From positions 3,038,001-3,102,000 of the forward strand of contig NZ_CP065053.1 of NCBI RefSeq assembly GCF_015689335.1: a stretch of DNA of 64,000 nt, in the 5' to 3' direction. The notes under the pieces were generated by a model that was given only the letters and a program-made list of their open reading frames with translations, had not been told where the DNA came from and did no database searches. The position numbers and the translations under genes were made by a program. Positions 42,307 through 52,343 of the stretch are shown in pieces (position 1 is the first letter of the stretch; each line of letters starts with the position of its first letter). Origin of the DNA: Massilia antarctica (lineage in GTDB: Bacteria; Pseudomonadota; Gammaproteobacteria; Burkholderiales; Burkholderiaceae_D).

Positions 42307-43734
42307 TTACCGGACGACGAGCTTGCCGGCGCCTGCATTGCGCAGGACCGATTCGCGCACCTTCGAGGCCTCGATCACGGCCGGTACGTACGGCAGGGTC
42401 CAGCCGACGGCATTGCTGATCTTGCAGCTCTCGCCACCCACGCCCAGGGCCGCGTTGTTCAGCACCGAGCCGCTGTCGATGATGGCGCCAACCTTGGACG
42501 ATGAGCCAGAATTTTCCACCACGTCGCCGCATTCCTTGGCGCCCATGATGTCGAACACGTTCTGTTGCGAGATGATTTTTGCCTTGTAGCCGACGCCGAT
42601 GCTGTAATGGTGCTCATACAGCTTGGCGCTGCGGTCGCCTTCGTAGTAGTTGTTATACAGGTGGACTTTGCCAAAACGCACGCGTGGCGCGCGCGCCGTG
42701 ACCTGCCGGTAATGGTTGTTATTGAAGGTGACGGTCAGGTGGCCATCGTCGGAGGTCGTGTTGTCGGAGGAGCCGACCAGGGTATTTTTCTCGTGCATTT
42801 CAAACACATTGTGCGACACCGTCACATAGTCGGCACCGTTCTTGATGTCGAGCGCGCCATCGTGGCACTGCTTGCGCTTGCCATTTTCGATCGGAAATTT
42901 GTCGTCGGTGCGTGGTGCGTCGGTAAAGGTGTTGTGGTCGATCCAGACGTGGGTCGCGCCATCGACGTTCATGCCGTCATACTGGGAATTCCAGTTGCCG
43001 GTCTTGGTGTCTTTTGGGTCCCATATTGGTGCAATATCGCAAGGATTTTCGATGGTCAGGTTACGCACGACAACGTTGTCGACGCCACTGATGACGATGC
43101 GGCCATTGACGATGCGGGCGTCGCTGCCCGCGCCAATCAGGGTGGTGTTCGACGGCACTGAAATCAGGCTGCGTACGCGCTGGTCGGTGCTGCTCTTGAA
43201 GGCGCCGCCATTGTCGCTGGACGCCATGTCGATGGTGCCGGAAACCTTGATCTGTGCCGGCTTGCCGGCCTGGGCCTTGAGTGCCGTGAGCAGTTGTGAA
43301 GGCGAGCTGACCAGATAGACAGCAGTCGATGGCGCCGCCGCACCGCCGCGGGTACCGGTGGTGTAGCTGGCCCAGCCGGTTGCCGCTTGCTTCAGTACGT
43401 CGCTGCCGGCCGGCGGGGTGACCGGTGGCGTAACCGGCGGGGTGACCGGTGGCGTGGTGCCGCCGTCGAGCGGGCCGATCGCGCATTTTTTGTCGACATT
43501 CGGGTAAGGATCGCTGCCGAACGTGGCGGCGGTGCAGGCAACTTTGCCGCTGAGCGACTTGACCACCCATTTGTTCTTGATGCCGAACGATACCTGGCGC
43601 TTGCTGCTGCCGACGTCACAGGTGCCGCCCTGGGCGGCGCATTTCGAGAAACTCTCCGGCCAGTCCGCGGCGTGGGCGGCGGCGCTGGCGAAAAGGGTGG
43701 TGCTGATCAGTGCGGCAAGAGGCAATAGTTTCAT
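42307..43734 (-). CDS. Secreted pectate lyase, polysaccharide lyase family 1
   Basis: A 475-residue extracellular enzyme that cleaves polygalacturonate by beta-elimination. The signal peptide is MKLLPLAALISTTLFASAAAH. A roughly 80-residue N-terminal domain with three Cys follows, then a linker of PVTPP repeats. The parallel beta-helix catalytic domain shows IWDPKD, VWIDHNTFTD with DDKF, and the late VRFGKVHLYNNYY. These are Pec_lyase_C features, including the Ca2+-binding acids. It has a good AAAGGA ribosome site. It suggests plant-polymer degradation and is expressed away from rnpB. Confidence 0.92.
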   Translation of the reverse strand: MKLLPLAALISTTLFASAAAHAADWPESFSKCAAQGGTCDVGSSKRQVSFGIKNKWVVKSLSGKVACTAATFGSDPYPNVDKKCAIGPLDGGTTPPVTPPVTPPVTPPAGSDVLKQAATGWASYTTGTRGGAAAPSTAVYLVSSPSQLLTALKAQAGKPAQIKVSGTIDMASSDNGGAFKSSTDQRVRSLISVPSNTTLIGAGSDARIVNGRIVISGVDNVVVRNLTIENPCDIAPIWDPKDTKTGNWNSQYDGMNVDGATHVWIDHNTFTDAPRTDDKFPIENGKRKQCHDGALDIKNGADYVTVSHNVFEMHEKNTLVGSSDNTTSDDGHLTVTFNNNHYRQVTARAPRVRFGKVHLYNNYYEGDRSAKLYEHHYSIGVGYKAKIISQQNVFDIMGAKECGDVVENSGSSSKVGAIIDSGSVLNNAALGVGGESCKISNAVGWTLPYVPAVIEASKVRESVLRNAGAGKLVVR

Positions 43735-43799
43735 TAAGTTTCCTTTTTAATAATTATCCATATTGTAATAGTAGGTATGTACATCGGGTAACTTTGGCG

Positions 43800-43822
43800 C
43801 GATCACATTTTTTTCGTGATCG
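43800..43822. promoter_or_regulatory. Inverted repeat between pel and rnpB
   Basis: CGATCAC/GTGATCG around ATTTTTTTC is a perfect seven-base inverted repeat, 66 bases upstream of the pectate lyase start. It is a candidate operator for that gene; the regulator is unknown. Confidence 0.4.
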
Positions 43823-43902
43823 ATATCGAAATCGGTATGGGTGGCGCGATAACAAACGGAAACTTTGTCCTGAAGGGCCGGGGCGCGGTACAATGGCGGG
43901 GT

Positions 43903-44251
43903 GAAGCAGGCCAGACAGTCGCTGGCTGGCGCGTAATGCGTCGGCGGGAGGAAGGTCCGGACTCCATAGAGCAGGGTGACGGTTAATGGCCGTCCGCTGA
44001 AAGCCGACCGGCGCAAGCCGGGGAGTATAAGGCGAGGAATAGGGCCACAGAGACGAGCGTATTAAGTTACGGTGAAACGCGGTAACCTCCACCTGGAGCA
44101 ATCCCAAATAGGCACGCGTTGAGGCGGCTCGCGGAGCGTGCGGGTAGGGAGCTTGAGCGCCGGAGTAATTCGGCGCCTAGAGGAATGGCTGTCATAGCGA
44201 ATGCCTGCAAGGGTAGTCGCCGTAACAAAATCCGGCCTATCGGCCTGCTTC
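43903..44251 (+). ncRNA. rnpB: RNase P RNA
   Basis: Catalytic RNA that matures tRNA 5' ends. Type A landmarks are visible: GAGGAAGGTCCGGACTCC (the conserved CR-I region, with one G for A), the CCACAGAGACGAG region, GTGAAACGCGGTAACCTCC, and the 3' conserved AAATAGGCA. The ends pair as helix P1: GAAGCAGGCC (43903-43912) with GGCCTGCTTC (44242-44251), a perfect ten-base match. A -10 TACAAT at 43889-43894 precedes it by eight bases. Open frames drawn across it are spurious. Confidence 0.95.
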
Positions 44252-44666
44252 ACATTGAATATTCGGCGCGCAAGGCGCCGTGCAAGGCCTCTCCACCGTC
44301 CCGGCGGGGCGGCGCAAGGTTGTCATTTCCCCCGCATTATGTGCCGGTTTCCACTCCCCTGGAGTGCCTTATGGCACAGCAGCGCAAGCGATTCCGGCCG
44401 CACGGCTGCCTCCTGAACCGATCCACTACCACACTCCCTCGTCCGCGCCGGACAATTTACTCATCCGTTGCGTAAAAGTAAGCAGATGTAATTATTTTAA
44501 GCTTTGTTGTGTCTCGCAAACCCATGTGTATAGATGAGGTTGAACATTCACTGTCTTGGCTAAGTCTCTAATTTTTCGACATATTTTACTTTGAAGATCC
44601 TTCAAGGTAATGCGCTAAGTCCTTGACTTCATTAACAAAATTCCCTTTTAGCACGATTGAAAGCGC
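44252..44666. other. Non-coding stretch between rnpB and the mra promoter
   Basis: No credible gene is present. A short hairpin CGGCGC/GCGCCG (44264-44280) follows rnpB and may end its transcript. From about 44460 the DNA becomes AT-rich, unlike the rest of the window, consistent with an extended dcw promoter region. Confidence 0.5.
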
Positions 44667-44695
44667 TTGACCGTCCAGATGGCTTCCTCTAAAGT
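44667..44695 (+). promoter_or_regulatory. Promoter of the dcw cluster
   Basis: -35 TTGACC (44667-44672), 17-base spacer, -10 TAAAGT (44690-44695). The expected start falls inside the MraZ repeats, leaving a leader of about 90 bases before mraZ. Confidence 0.55.
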
Positions 44696-44728
44696 GGGCA
44701 ACTGTGTGAAAAAGTGTAGTTTTGTGGG
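44694..44728 (+). promoter_or_regulatory. MraZ operator with four 10-bp-spaced repeats
   Basis: GTGGG (44694), GTGTG (44704), GTGTA (44714) and GTGGG (44724) occur exactly every ten bases, on one face of the helix. In E. coli MraZ represses its own operon by binding TGGGN repeats with this spacing, so autorepression is expected here. Confidence 0.8.
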
Positions 44729-44792
44729 AGAGAAAAGATGCTCCTGGCGCCAAAACACCGACTTCATAATAACTTTTCCAAGTAGGTAACTC

Positions 44793-45221
44793 GTGTTTCA
44801 AGGCGCGTCCGCAATCAATCTCGATGCGAAAGGCAGGATGTCCATTCCCGCCAAGCATCGCGACGCACTCGCAGTCCAGTGCGAAGGCCGCCTCACGCTT
44901 ACCCGCCACCCGCACGGGTGCCTGCTGTTTTTTCCGCGTCCGGTGTGGGAATCGCACCGCGAGCAGATTGCCGCTTGGCCGATGTCGGCCCGCGCGTGGC
45001 AACGCATCTTCCTCGGCAACGCTTGCGATGTCGAGCTCGATTCCGCCGGCCGCATCCTCATTTCCCCCGAGTTGCGCAGCGCCGTGGGCTTGACCCGCGA
45101 AGTCATGCTGCTGGGCATGGGCAGCCATTTCGAGATCTGGGATGCCGCCAAGCTGGCCGAGGACGAGCAAGCCGCCGTCGCCGGTGGCATGCCCGATGTC
45201 TTATCTAATTTCTCTTTCTAA
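44793..45221 (+). CDS. mraZ: Transcriptional regulator MraZ
   Basis: AbrB-fold DNA-binding protein that represses the division/cell-wall operon it heads. The 142 residues contain two MraZ repeats, each with the conserved D-x3-[16 protein letters not shown] and [15 protein letters not shown]. The GTG start at 44793 gives the standard [11 protein letters not shown] opening. The operator with four repeats lies 65 bases upstream. It is the first gene of an unbroken dcw cluster. Confidence 0.95.
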   Translation: MFQGASAINLDAKGRMSIPAKHRDALAVQCEGRLTLTRHPHGCLLFFPRPVWESHREQIAAWPMSARAWQRIFLGNACDVELDSAGRILISPELRSAVGLTREVMLLGMGSHFEIWDAAKLAEDEQAAVAGGMPDVLSNFSF

Positions 45222-45230
45222 GGCGCGCCG

Positions 45231-46196
45231 ATGATGAATGTGGTGGCGGTGCCGGAATTTCAGCACCGGACGGTGTTGCTGGACGAAGCGGTCGATGCGC
45301 TCGATCTGACGGGTGCGCGTGCCGATGGCATCTATATAGACGGGACCTTCGGTCGCGGCGGACACAGTCGCCTGATCCTGTCGCGCCTGGGGCCGAACGG
45401 GCGCCTGTTCGCCTTCGACAAGGACTTGCAGGCGATCGCCACGGCGGGCCAGATCGTCGACCCGCGCTTCGAGATCGTGCACGACAGTTTCGCCACCATG
45501 CAGCAAGCCATGGCCGCGCGCGGCGTGGCGCGGGTCGACGGCATCCTGCTCGACCTGGGCATTTCCTCGCCCCAGGTGGACGATGCCGCGCGCGGATTCA
45601 GCTTCCGCAACGACGGTCCGCTCGATATGCGCATGGACACCACGCGCGGCGTTTCCGCCGCCGAGTGGCTGGCCACGGAGACTGAACAACAATTGGAAAG
45701 GGTCATTCGCGATTATGGGGAAGAACGGTTTGCTTTTCAGATTGCAAAGGCGATTGTTGCTCGCCGGGCAGTCGAACCAATTTCAAGCACACGACAGCTT
45801 GCCGGCATCGTGGCAAACGCGGTCAAAACCCGCGAGAAGGGCAAGGATCCGGCCACCCGGACCTTTCAGGCTATCCGGATTTTCATCAATAAAGAGCTTG
45901 AAGACCTTGAAGCAGGCTTGAGCGCGGCTTACGCCATGCTGGCGCCCGGCGCGCGCATGGCCGTGATCAGCTTCCATTCGCTGGAAGACCGCATGGTCAA
46001 GCAGTTCCTGGCCAGCAAGGTCAAGGTCGAGCAGCCCGACCGCCGCCTGCCGATCCGCGCGGTCGACCTGCCGCAGCCGCTCATGAAGCTGGTGACCAAG
46101 ATGAAGCCGTCCGACCTGGAAATCAACGGCAATCCGCGCTCCCGCTCGGCGGTGATGCGGGTGGCCGAACGCCTGCCGGACCGGAGCGCGCCGTGA
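45231..46196 (+). CDS. rsmH: 16S rRNA (cytosine1402-N4)-methyltransferase
   Basis: Methylates N4 of C1402 in 16S rRNA using SAM. The 321-residue protein opens with [15 protein letters not shown] and the SAM-binding [39 protein letters not shown] and the later [15 protein letters not shown] are diagnostic. Two adjacent ATGs (45231, 45234) are equally possible starts. It overlaps ftsL by four bases (GTGA). Confidence 0.96.
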   Translation: MMNVVAVPEFQHRTVLLDEAVDALDLTGARADGIYIDGTFGRGGHSRLILSRLGPNGRLFAFDKDLQAIATAGQIVDPRFEIVHDSFATMQQAMAARGVARVDGILLDLGISSPQVDDAARGFSFRNDGPLDMRMDTTRGVSAAEWLATETEQQLERVIRDYGEERFAFQIAKAIVARRAVEPISSTRQLAGIVANAVKTREKGKDPATRTFQAIRIFINKELEDLEAGLSAAYAMLAPGARMAVISFHSLEDRMVKQFLASKVKVEQPDRRLPIRAVDLPQPLMKLVTKMKPSDLEINGNPRSRSAVMRVAERLPDRSAP

Positions 46197-46465
46197 ACGG
46201 GAAAATCAACATGGTGCTCGCCGCGCTGCTGGTCGGCTGCGCGCTGTCGCTGGTCAACGCCCAGTTCCAGGCGCGCAATCTGTTCATCGAACTGGGCAAA
46301 CTCGAACAACAATCGCGCCAGCTCGACATCGACTGGTCGCAATTGCAGCTGGACCAGTCGACCCTGGGCACCAATGCGCGCATCGAACAGATCGCGCGCG
46401 ACAAGCTTGACATGACGCCGCTGACTCCGGCGCGCACGCAGTACCTGACGGAAGGGGAGCAATGA
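46193..46465 (+). CDS. ftsL: Cell division protein FtsL
   Basis: Small bitopic membrane protein of the FtsQLB divisome complex. The 90 residues have a short cytoplasmic end, one helix ([20 protein letters not shown]) and a periplasmic coiled coil ([29 protein letters not shown]) ending with [12 protein letters not shown], the family's typical tail. The start is GTG at 46193, overlapping rsmH; its stop overlaps the ftsI ATG. Confidence 0.92.
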   Translation: MNGKINMVLAALLVGCALSLVNAQFQARNLFIELGKLEQQSRQLDIDWSQLQLDQSTLGTNARIEQIARDKLDMTPLTPARTQYLTEGEQ

Positions 46466-48246
46466 AACGCGGTGGCAATGGTGCGGCGGGGGCGCGAGTG
46501 GCGGCCTCGAAAGGCGTATCGTTCTCGAAAAGCCCGGTCCTGGCGGTTAGCCTGCCGACCTGGCGTTCGCGCGTCGTGCTGTTCGTACTGTTCGCCTCCT
46601 TCGTTGCGCTGGCGGGGCGCGCCATGTGGCTGCAAACCGTGACCGAAGATTTCCTCCAGGGCCAGGGCAAGAACCGCTACGAGCGCACCATCGAGCTGCC
46701 CGCCACGCGCGGGCGCATCCTCGACCGCAACGGCCAGGTGCTGGCTTCCTCGGTGCCGGTCAAGGCGGTATGGGCCATTCCCGAAGACGTGCTCGAATCG
46801 CCGCCGGAAAAGCTGCGCGCCCTGGCGGCGCTGCTCAAGATGAGCGAAGCCGAGCTGCGCAAAAAACTCGATTCCGACCGTACCTTCGTCTACCTCAAGC
46901 GCCAGGTGGAAATGCCGGTGATCGACCAGATCGCCAAACTGGGCATCAAGGGCCTGGACACGCGCAAGGAATACAAGCGCTATTATCCGCAGGGCGAAAT
47001 CGTGACCCACCTGGTCGGTTTCACCAATGTCGAAGACGTCGGCCAGGAAAGCATGGAACTGGCCCAGCAAAAGACCCTGGTCGGCACCACCGGCAGCCGC
47101 CGCGTGATCAAGGACCGCCTGGGCCAGATCGTCGAAGACGTGGGCCTGTCGAAAGAGCCGCACGACGGCCGCGACCTGAGCCTGTCGGTCGACAGCAAAT
47201 TGCAGTACATCGCCTATTCGCAGGTGAAGGAAGCCGTGGCCAAGTTCAAGGCCAAGGCCGGCGCCGCCGTGGTGCTGGACGTGAAAACCGGCGAAGTGCT
47301 GGCGCTGGCCAACTGGCCGACCTACGACCCGAACGACCGCAAGGGCCTGACCGGCGCGCAGCTGCGCAACCGCGTCATCACCGATACCTTCGAGCCGGGT
47401 TCGACCCTGAAGCCATTCACGGTGGCGCTGGCGCTCGACAGCGGAAGGGTCACGCCCAACACCCGCATCGATACCGGTGCCGGGCGCTTCGTGATCAACG
47501 GCGCGCCGATTTCCGACACCAAGGCGCACGGCGTGATCACGGTCGCCGAAATCGTCGAGATGTCGTCCAATATCGGCACCTCCAAGCTGGCGCTATCGAT
47601 GCCGGCGCGCGAAATGTGGGAGATGTTTACCGAAGTCGGTTTCGGCCAGCAGCCCAAGTTCGGCTTTCCGGGCGCGGTGGCGGGGCGGGTGCGTCCGTAT
47701 AAATCGTGGCGCCCGGTCGAACAGGCCACCATGAGCTACGGGAACGGCATCTCGGTTTCGCTGCTGCAACTGGCGCGCGGCTACATGATGTTCGCGCGCG
47801 ACGGCGACACCATTCCGCTGTCGTTCCAGAAGGTGACGGAGCCGCCGGTCGGGCGCCAGATCATCAAGCCGAAAACCGCGCGCGACATGCGCGAAATGCT
47901 CGAAAGAGTGGTCTCGGGCGAGCATGGCACCGCCAAGCTGGCGCAGGTTCCCGGCTACCGCGTGGGCGGCAAGACCGGCACCGCGTACAAGGTCGAGAAC
48001 GGCAAGTACGCCATGCCGCGCAAGTATATCGGCAGTTTTGTCGGCATGGTGCCGATGTCGAACCCGCGTTTCATCATCGCCGTCATGATCGATGAACCGA
48101 CCACCATCGCCCACTTCGGCGGCACGGTGGCGGCGCCGACCTTTGCCGCGCTGGCCGCCAACGCGCTGCGCGCGCTCAATATTCCGCCCGATTCGGACGT
48201 GACTGAAATCGTCGCGCCGAACGATGGCTCCGGGGAGGTTATGTAA
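46462..48246 (+). CDS. ftsI: Septal peptidoglycan transpeptidase FtsI (PBP3)
   Basis: Class B penicillin-binding protein that cross-links septal peptidoglycan. The 594 residues include a cytoplasmic tail, a helix (VVLFVLFASFVALAGRAMW), the dimerisation domain starting RTIELPATRGRILDRNG, and the transpeptidase domain. Active-site motifs are Ser314-x2-Lys317 (GSTLKPF), Ser368-Ser-Asn370 (SSNIGT) and Lys504-Thr-Gly (GGKTGTAYK). It overlaps ftsL by four bases and murE by one base. Confidence 0.97.
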   Translation: MKRGGNGAAGARVAASKGVSFSKSPVLAVSLPTWRSRVVLFVLFASFVALAGRAMWLQTVTEDFLQGQGKNRYERTIELPATRGRILDRNGQVLASSVPVKAVWAIPEDVLESPPEKLRALAALLKMSEAELRKKLDSDRTFVYLKRQVEMPVIDQIAKLGIKGLDTRKEYKRYYPQGEIVTHLVGFTNVEDVGQESMELAQQKTLVGTTGSRRVIKDRLGQIVEDVGLSKEPHDGRDLSLSVDSKLQYIAYSQVKEAVAKFKAKAGAAVVLDVKTGEVLALANWPTYDPNDRKGLTGAQLRNRVITDTFEPGSTLKPFTVALALDSGRVTPNTRIDTGAGRFVINGAPISDTKAHGVITVAEIVEMSSNIGTSKLALSMPAREMWEMFTEVGFGQQPKFGFPGAVAGRVRPYKSWRPVEQATMSYGNGISVSLLQLARGYMMFARDGDTIPLSFQKVTEPPVGRQIIKPKTARDMREMLERVVSGEHGTAKLAQVPGYRVGGKTGTAYKVENGKYAMPRKYIGSFVGMVPMSNPRFIIAVMIDEPTTIAHFGGTVAAPTFAALAANALRALNIPPDSDVTEIVAPNDGSGEVM

Positions 48247-49787
48247 TGCCGTCTTTGAATCCGCAACAGGTCTGTGACTGGATCGCTCAAACGGCGCCCG
48301 GTGCGAAGCTGGTGTCCGACTCGCGCCGGATCAAGCCGGGCGATGTGTTCTTCGCCTACCCGGGCGACGCCGCCGACGGCCGTGCCTACATCGCCCAGGC
48401 CATCGCGCAGGGCGCCGCCGCCGTGGTCTACGACGAGCGCGATTTCGCCTGGCTGGACGCCTGGAGCGTGCCGCACCTGGCCGTGGCCGACCTGAAAGCG
48501 CACGCCGGCCCGATCGCGCACGCCTGCTACAAGATGCCCGACACGGCCATGTTTACCGTCGGCGTGACCGGCACCAACGGCAAGACCTCGTGCGCGGTCT
48601 GGCTCGGCCAGGCCTTTGCGCGCCTGGGCGAGACGGCCGCCGTCATCGGCACCCTGGGCGTGGGCCTGTTCAACGGCCGCGGCGAGGTCGAATACGACGT
48701 CACCGGCTACACCACCCCGGACGCCGTGCTGTTGGCCGAAAAACTCGCCGCCGTGCGCGACGCGGGCGCCACCGCGCTCGCGATTGAGGTAAGCTCCATC
48801 GGGCTCGGACAAGGCCGTACCCTGGGCATGCATTTTGACGTTGCGCTGTTCACCAACCTGACGCGCGACCACCTCGATTATCACGGCACCATGGAATGCT
48901 ACGAAGCGGCGAAGGCCAAGCTGTTTGCGTGGCCAGGATTGAAAACAGCAGTGCTTAACCTCGACGACCCGGCCGGACAACGCCTGGTCAACCACCTGAC
49001 ATCCCAGCCTGGCGGCGCACCATCCGTGACCGGCTACACCCTGCGCGACGCGGCATCCCAGCCCGACATCGCCGGCGTGACCATGCTGCGCGCCTCGCAG
49101 TTCCGCAGCCGCCATGCGGGCACGGAATTCCATCTCGATTCGCCGCTCGGCAGCGCCCAGGTCAAGACGCGCCTGGTCGGCCACTTCAATATCAGCAACG
49201 CGCTGGCGGTACTGGGCGCGCTGCTGGCCAAGGGCGTGGCCCTGCGCGCGGCGCTCGACACGATCGAAGCACTCACGCCGGCCCCCGGCCGCATGCAGCA
49301 GATCGGCGGCCAGGACGCGCCGATGGTGGTCATCGACTACGCCCACACGCCGGACGCGCTGGAGCAAACCCTGGGCGCGCTGCGTCAGGTCGCGCACGAA
49401 CGCGGCGGCCAGCTGTGGTGCGTGTTCGGCTGCGGCGGCGACCGCGATCCGGGCAAACGCCCGCAGATGGGCGCCATCTCGCAGATCGCCGAGCACGTGC
49501 TGGTCACCAGCGACAATCCGCGCAGCGAAGAGCCGGCCGCCATCATCGCCCAGATCGTCGCGGGCATGGACACGGCCCATCCGACGTCGCGCTTCCAGGC
49601 GATCGAAGACCGCGCCGCCGCGATCCTGTCGGCCATCAAGCATGCGGCCAAGCCGGACGTGATCCTGCTGGCCGGTAAAGGCCACGAGCCATACCAGGAA
49701 ATCAAGGGCCGCAAGATGCCGTTTTCCGATGCCGACCACGCCGCGCTGGCGCTGGCCGCGCGCGTGACCATGATGAGGACTAACTGA
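48246..49787 (+). CDS. murE: UDP-MurNAc-L-Ala-D-Glu:meso-diaminopimelate ligase
   Basis: Cytoplasmic ATP-dependent ligase adding the third residue of the peptidoglycan stem. The 513-residue Mur ligase shows the ATP loop VTGTNGKTSCAVW, the central VFTNLTRDHLDYHGTME-type segment (here LFTNLTRDHLDYHG) and the substrate-selecting TSDNPRSEEP. DNPR marks specificity for meso-diaminopimelate, as expected for a Gram-negative cell wall. It overlaps ftsI (TAATG) and murF by one base. Confidence 0.97.
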   Translation: MPSLNPQQVCDWIAQTAPGAKLVSDSRRIKPGDVFFAYPGDAADGRAYIAQAIAQGAAAVVYDERDFAWLDAWSVPHLAVADLKAHAGPIAHACYKMPDTAMFTVGVTGTNGKTSCAVWLGQAFARLGETAAVIGTLGVGLFNGRGEVEYDVTGYTTPDAVLLAEKLAAVRDAGATALAIEVSSIGLGQGRTLGMHFDVALFTNLTRDHLDYHGTMECYEAAKAKLFAWPGLKTAVLNLDDPAGQRLVNHLTSQPGGAPSVTGYTLRDAASQPDIAGVTMLRASQFRSRHAGTEFHLDSPLGSAQVKTRLVGHFNISNALAVLGALLAKGVALRAALDTIEALTPAPGRMQQIGGQDAPMVVIDYAHTPDALEQTLGALRQVAHERGGQLWCVFGCGGDRDPGKRPQMGAISQIAEHVLVTSDNPRSEEPAAIIAQIVAGMDTAHPTSRFQAIEDRAAAILSAIKHAAKPDVILLAGKGHEPYQEIKGRKMPFSDADHAALALAARVTMMRTN

Positions 49788-51172
49788 TGCGCGGCACGCT
49801 CGCACAACTGGTCGCGGCCATTCCTGGCGCGCGCATGACGGCCGACGCTTCTTTCGACAGCGTGTCGACCGACAGCCGCAGCGCCGGCGCCGGCGCGCTG
49901 TTCGTCGCCCTGCGCGGCGAGACCTTCGACGCCCACGATTTCCTGGCGCAGGTGGCCGCTGCCGGCGCCGTTGCCGTGGTGGTGGACAGCCTGCCGCAAG
50001 GCTGGACCTTGCCGGCCATCGTGGTGCCCGACACGCTCGTGGCCTTGGGCCGCATCGCCCATCACTGGCGCGCGCAGTTCGACCTTCCCGTGATCGGCGT
50101 CACCGGCAGCAACGGCAAGACCACGGTCAAGGAAATGATCGCCGCGATCCTGGCGGCCGGCCTGTCGGAGGAAACGCGCCTGGCCACGCGCGGCAACCTG
50201 AATAACGAAATCGGCGTGCCGCTCACCTTGATGCGCTTGAGCGCCGCGCACAAGGCGGCCGTGATCGAACTGGGGATGAACCACCCGGGCGAAATCGCGC
50301 GCCTGGCCGCCATCGCCGCGCCGACCATTGGCCTGGTCAACAACGCCCAGCGCGAACACCAGGAATTCATGCACACCGTCGAAGCGGTCGCGCGCGAAAA
50401 CGGCGCCGTGCTGGCCGGTCTGGCGCAAGACGGCGTGGCCGTGTTCCCGGGCGACGACGAATACACGCCGCTGTGGCAGGGCATTAGCGCCGGCCGCCGC
50501 ACGATCACTTTTGGCCTGGACGCCGCATCGAACGTGAGCTGCGTGCAGCGCGCCGCCGATTTCGGCAGCGAACTCGATGTGACTGTGCGCATTGACGGCG
50601 CGCCGCTGCGCACTTTCAACGTCAAGCTGGCCGCGGCCGGCCTGCACAATGTGCGCAACGCGCTCGCGGCGATCGCCTGCACCATGGCCGCCGGCGTCGC
50701 CCCCGACGTCGTGGCGCGCGGCCTGGCCGCGTTCGAGCCGGTCAGCGGCCGCCTGCAGCGCAAGCAGGCTGCCTGCGGCGCCACCGTCATCGACGACACC
50801 TACAACGCCAATCCGGATTCGGTGCGCGCCGCCATCGACGTGCTGGCGCAGGCCGGCCAGCCGCGCATCCTGGTACTGGGCGACATGGGCGAAGTCGGCA
50901 CGCAGGGACGCGAGTTTCACGAAGAAATCGGCGCCTACGCGGCCGCGCGCGGGGTCGACACGGTGCTCGTCACCGGCGAACTGACGCGCCACATGGCTGC
51001 GTCGGGCGCACGGCATTACACGCAGTTCGACGAATTATTGGCGGCACTCGATACTCAATTGGGCGGCACATCTGACGCAACTGTACTGGTGAAGGGCTCG
51101 CGTTTCATGAAGATGGAACGGGTCGTCGCTCATCTGGTCGGATCACATAACACAAGTAAGGAAGCCCACTAA
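49787..51172 (+). CDS. murF: UDP-MurNAc-tripeptide:D-Ala-D-Ala ligase
   Basis: Adds D-Ala-D-Ala to complete the stem pentapeptide of the UDP precursor. The 461-residue Mur ligase shows [46 protein letters not shown] and [18 protein letters not shown], all diagnostic of MurF. The start overlaps the murE stop (ATG inside TGATG). mraY follows after one base. Confidence 0.97.
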   Translation: MRGTLAQLVAAIPGARMTADASFDSVSTDSRSAGAGALFVALRGETFDAHDFLAQVAAAGAVAVVVDSLPQGWTLPAIVVPDTLVALGRIAHHWRAQFDLPVIGVTGSNGKTTVKEMIAAILAAGLSEETRLATRGNLNNEIGVPLTLMRLSAAHKAAVIELGMNHPGEIARLAAIAAPTIGLVNNAQREHQEFMHTVEAVARENGAVLAGLAQDGVAVFPGDDEYTPLWQGISAGRRTITFGLDAASNVSCVQRAADFGSELDVTVRIDGAPLRTFNVKLAAAGLHNVRNALAAIACTMAAGVAPDVVARGLAAFEPVSGRLQRKQAACGATVIDDTYNANPDSVRAAIDVLAQAGQPRILVLGDMGEVGTQGREFHEEIGAYAAARGVDTVLVTGELTRHMAASGARHYTQFDELLAALDTQLGGTSDATVLVKGSRFMKMERVVAHLVGSHNTSKEAH

Positions 51173-51173
51173 C

Positions 51174-52343
51174 ATGCTGCTCTGGCTCGCACAAATGTTC
51201 CAGGATGAACTCGGTCCTCTGCGAATCTTCAATTTCATTACCTTCCGCGCGGTGTTCGCCACCATCACGGCGGTGCTGATCGGCCTCGTCGCCGGTCCCG
51301 CCGTGATCCGCAAACTCACCGCGCTCAAGGTCGGCCAGGCCGTGCGCCAGGACGGCCCGCAGACGCACCTGAAAAAACACGGCACCCCGACCATGGGCGG
51401 TGTGCTGATCCTGATCGCCATCGGCGTCTCGACCCTGCTGTGGTGCGACCTGTCGAACCGCCTGGTGTGGCCGGTGCTGGTGGTCACCCTCGGTTTCGGG
51501 GCCATCGGCTGGGCCGACGACTACCGCAAGGTGGTGTACCAGGACCCGGAAGGCATGCGCTCGGGCGAAAAATACTTCTGGATGTCCCTGATCGGCATCG
51601 CCGCATCGCTGTACCTGGCGTTCTCGGTATCGGCGCCCACCCCGGGCAAGGTATGGGACCTGTTCTATGCGTGGGTGCAGTCGGGCTTTTCGCTCGACCT
51701 GCCGCCCAAGGCCGACCTGATCGTTCCGTTCGTGAAAACCATCAGCTATCCGCTCGGCGTATGGGGCTTCATCGCGCTGACCTACTGCGTCATCGTCGGC
51801 ACCAGCAATGCGGTCAACTTCACCGACGGCCTCGATGGCCTGGCCATCATGCCGACCGTGATGGTCGGCTCGGCCCTGGGCCTGTTCGCCTACCTGACCG
51901 GCAGCGCCACCTACTCGAAATACCTGTTCATCCCGCACATTCCGGGCGCGGGCGAACTGCTGATTTTCTGCGGCGCGATGGCCGGCGCGGGCCTTGCCTT
52001 CCTCTGGTATAACGCGCATCCGGCCCAGATGTTCATGGGCGACGTCGGCGCGCTGGCGCTGGGCGGCGCGCTCGGCACCATCGCCGTCATCGTGCGCCAG
52101 GAGATCGTCCTGTTCATCATGGGCGGCGTGTTCGTGGCCGAAACGGTCTCGGTGATCATCCAGGTCAGCTGGTTCAAGTACACCAAGAAGCGTTACGGCA
52201 CCGGGCGCCGCGTGTTCCTGATGGCGCCCCTGCACCACCATTTCGAACAAAAAGGCTGGAACGAGACCCAGGTCGTCGTGCGTTTCTGGATCATCACGAT
52301 GATGCTGGTGCTGGTCGGCCTCTCTACCCTGAAGCTGCGCTGA
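51174..52343 (+). CDS. mraY: Phospho-N-acetylmuramoyl-pentapeptide transferase
   Basis: Ten-helix membrane enzyme that transfers phospho-MurNAc-pentapeptide to undecaprenyl phosphate, making lipid I. The 389 residues hold the catalytic Asp motifs: [28 protein letters not shown] and [13 protein letters not shown]. The substrate loop [14 protein letters not shown] is also conserved. The length is normal for betaproteobacteria. It overlaps murD by one base. Confidence 0.97.
   Translation: MLLWLAQMFQDELGPLRIFNFITFRAVFATITAVLIGLVAGPAVIRKLTALKVGQAVRQDGPQTHLKKHGTPTMGGVLILIAIGVSTLLWCDLSNRLVWPVLVVTLGFGAIGWADDYRKVVYQDPEGMRSGEKYFWMSLIGIAASLYLAFSVSAPTPGKVWDLFYAWVQSGFSLDLPPKADLIVPFVKTISYPLGVWGFIALTYCVIVGTSNAVNFTDGLDGLAIMPTVMVGSALGLFAYLTGSATYSKYLFIPHIPGAGELLIFCGAMAGAGLAFLWYNAHPAQMFMGDVGALALGGALGTIAVIVRQEIVLFIMGGVFVAETVSVIIQVSWFKYTKKRYGTGRRVFLMAPLHHHFEQKGWNETQVVVRFWIITMMLVLVGLSTLKLR

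Noticed and set aside
43390..43460. GC-rich tandem repeats suspected as a CRISPR or satellite
   Set aside because: They encode the PVTPP linker of the pectate lyase in frame; the unit is too short and there are no spacers.
44119..44475. Forward open frame of 118 codons after the pectate lyase
   Set aside because: It starts inside rnpB and its residues have no protein-like pattern.
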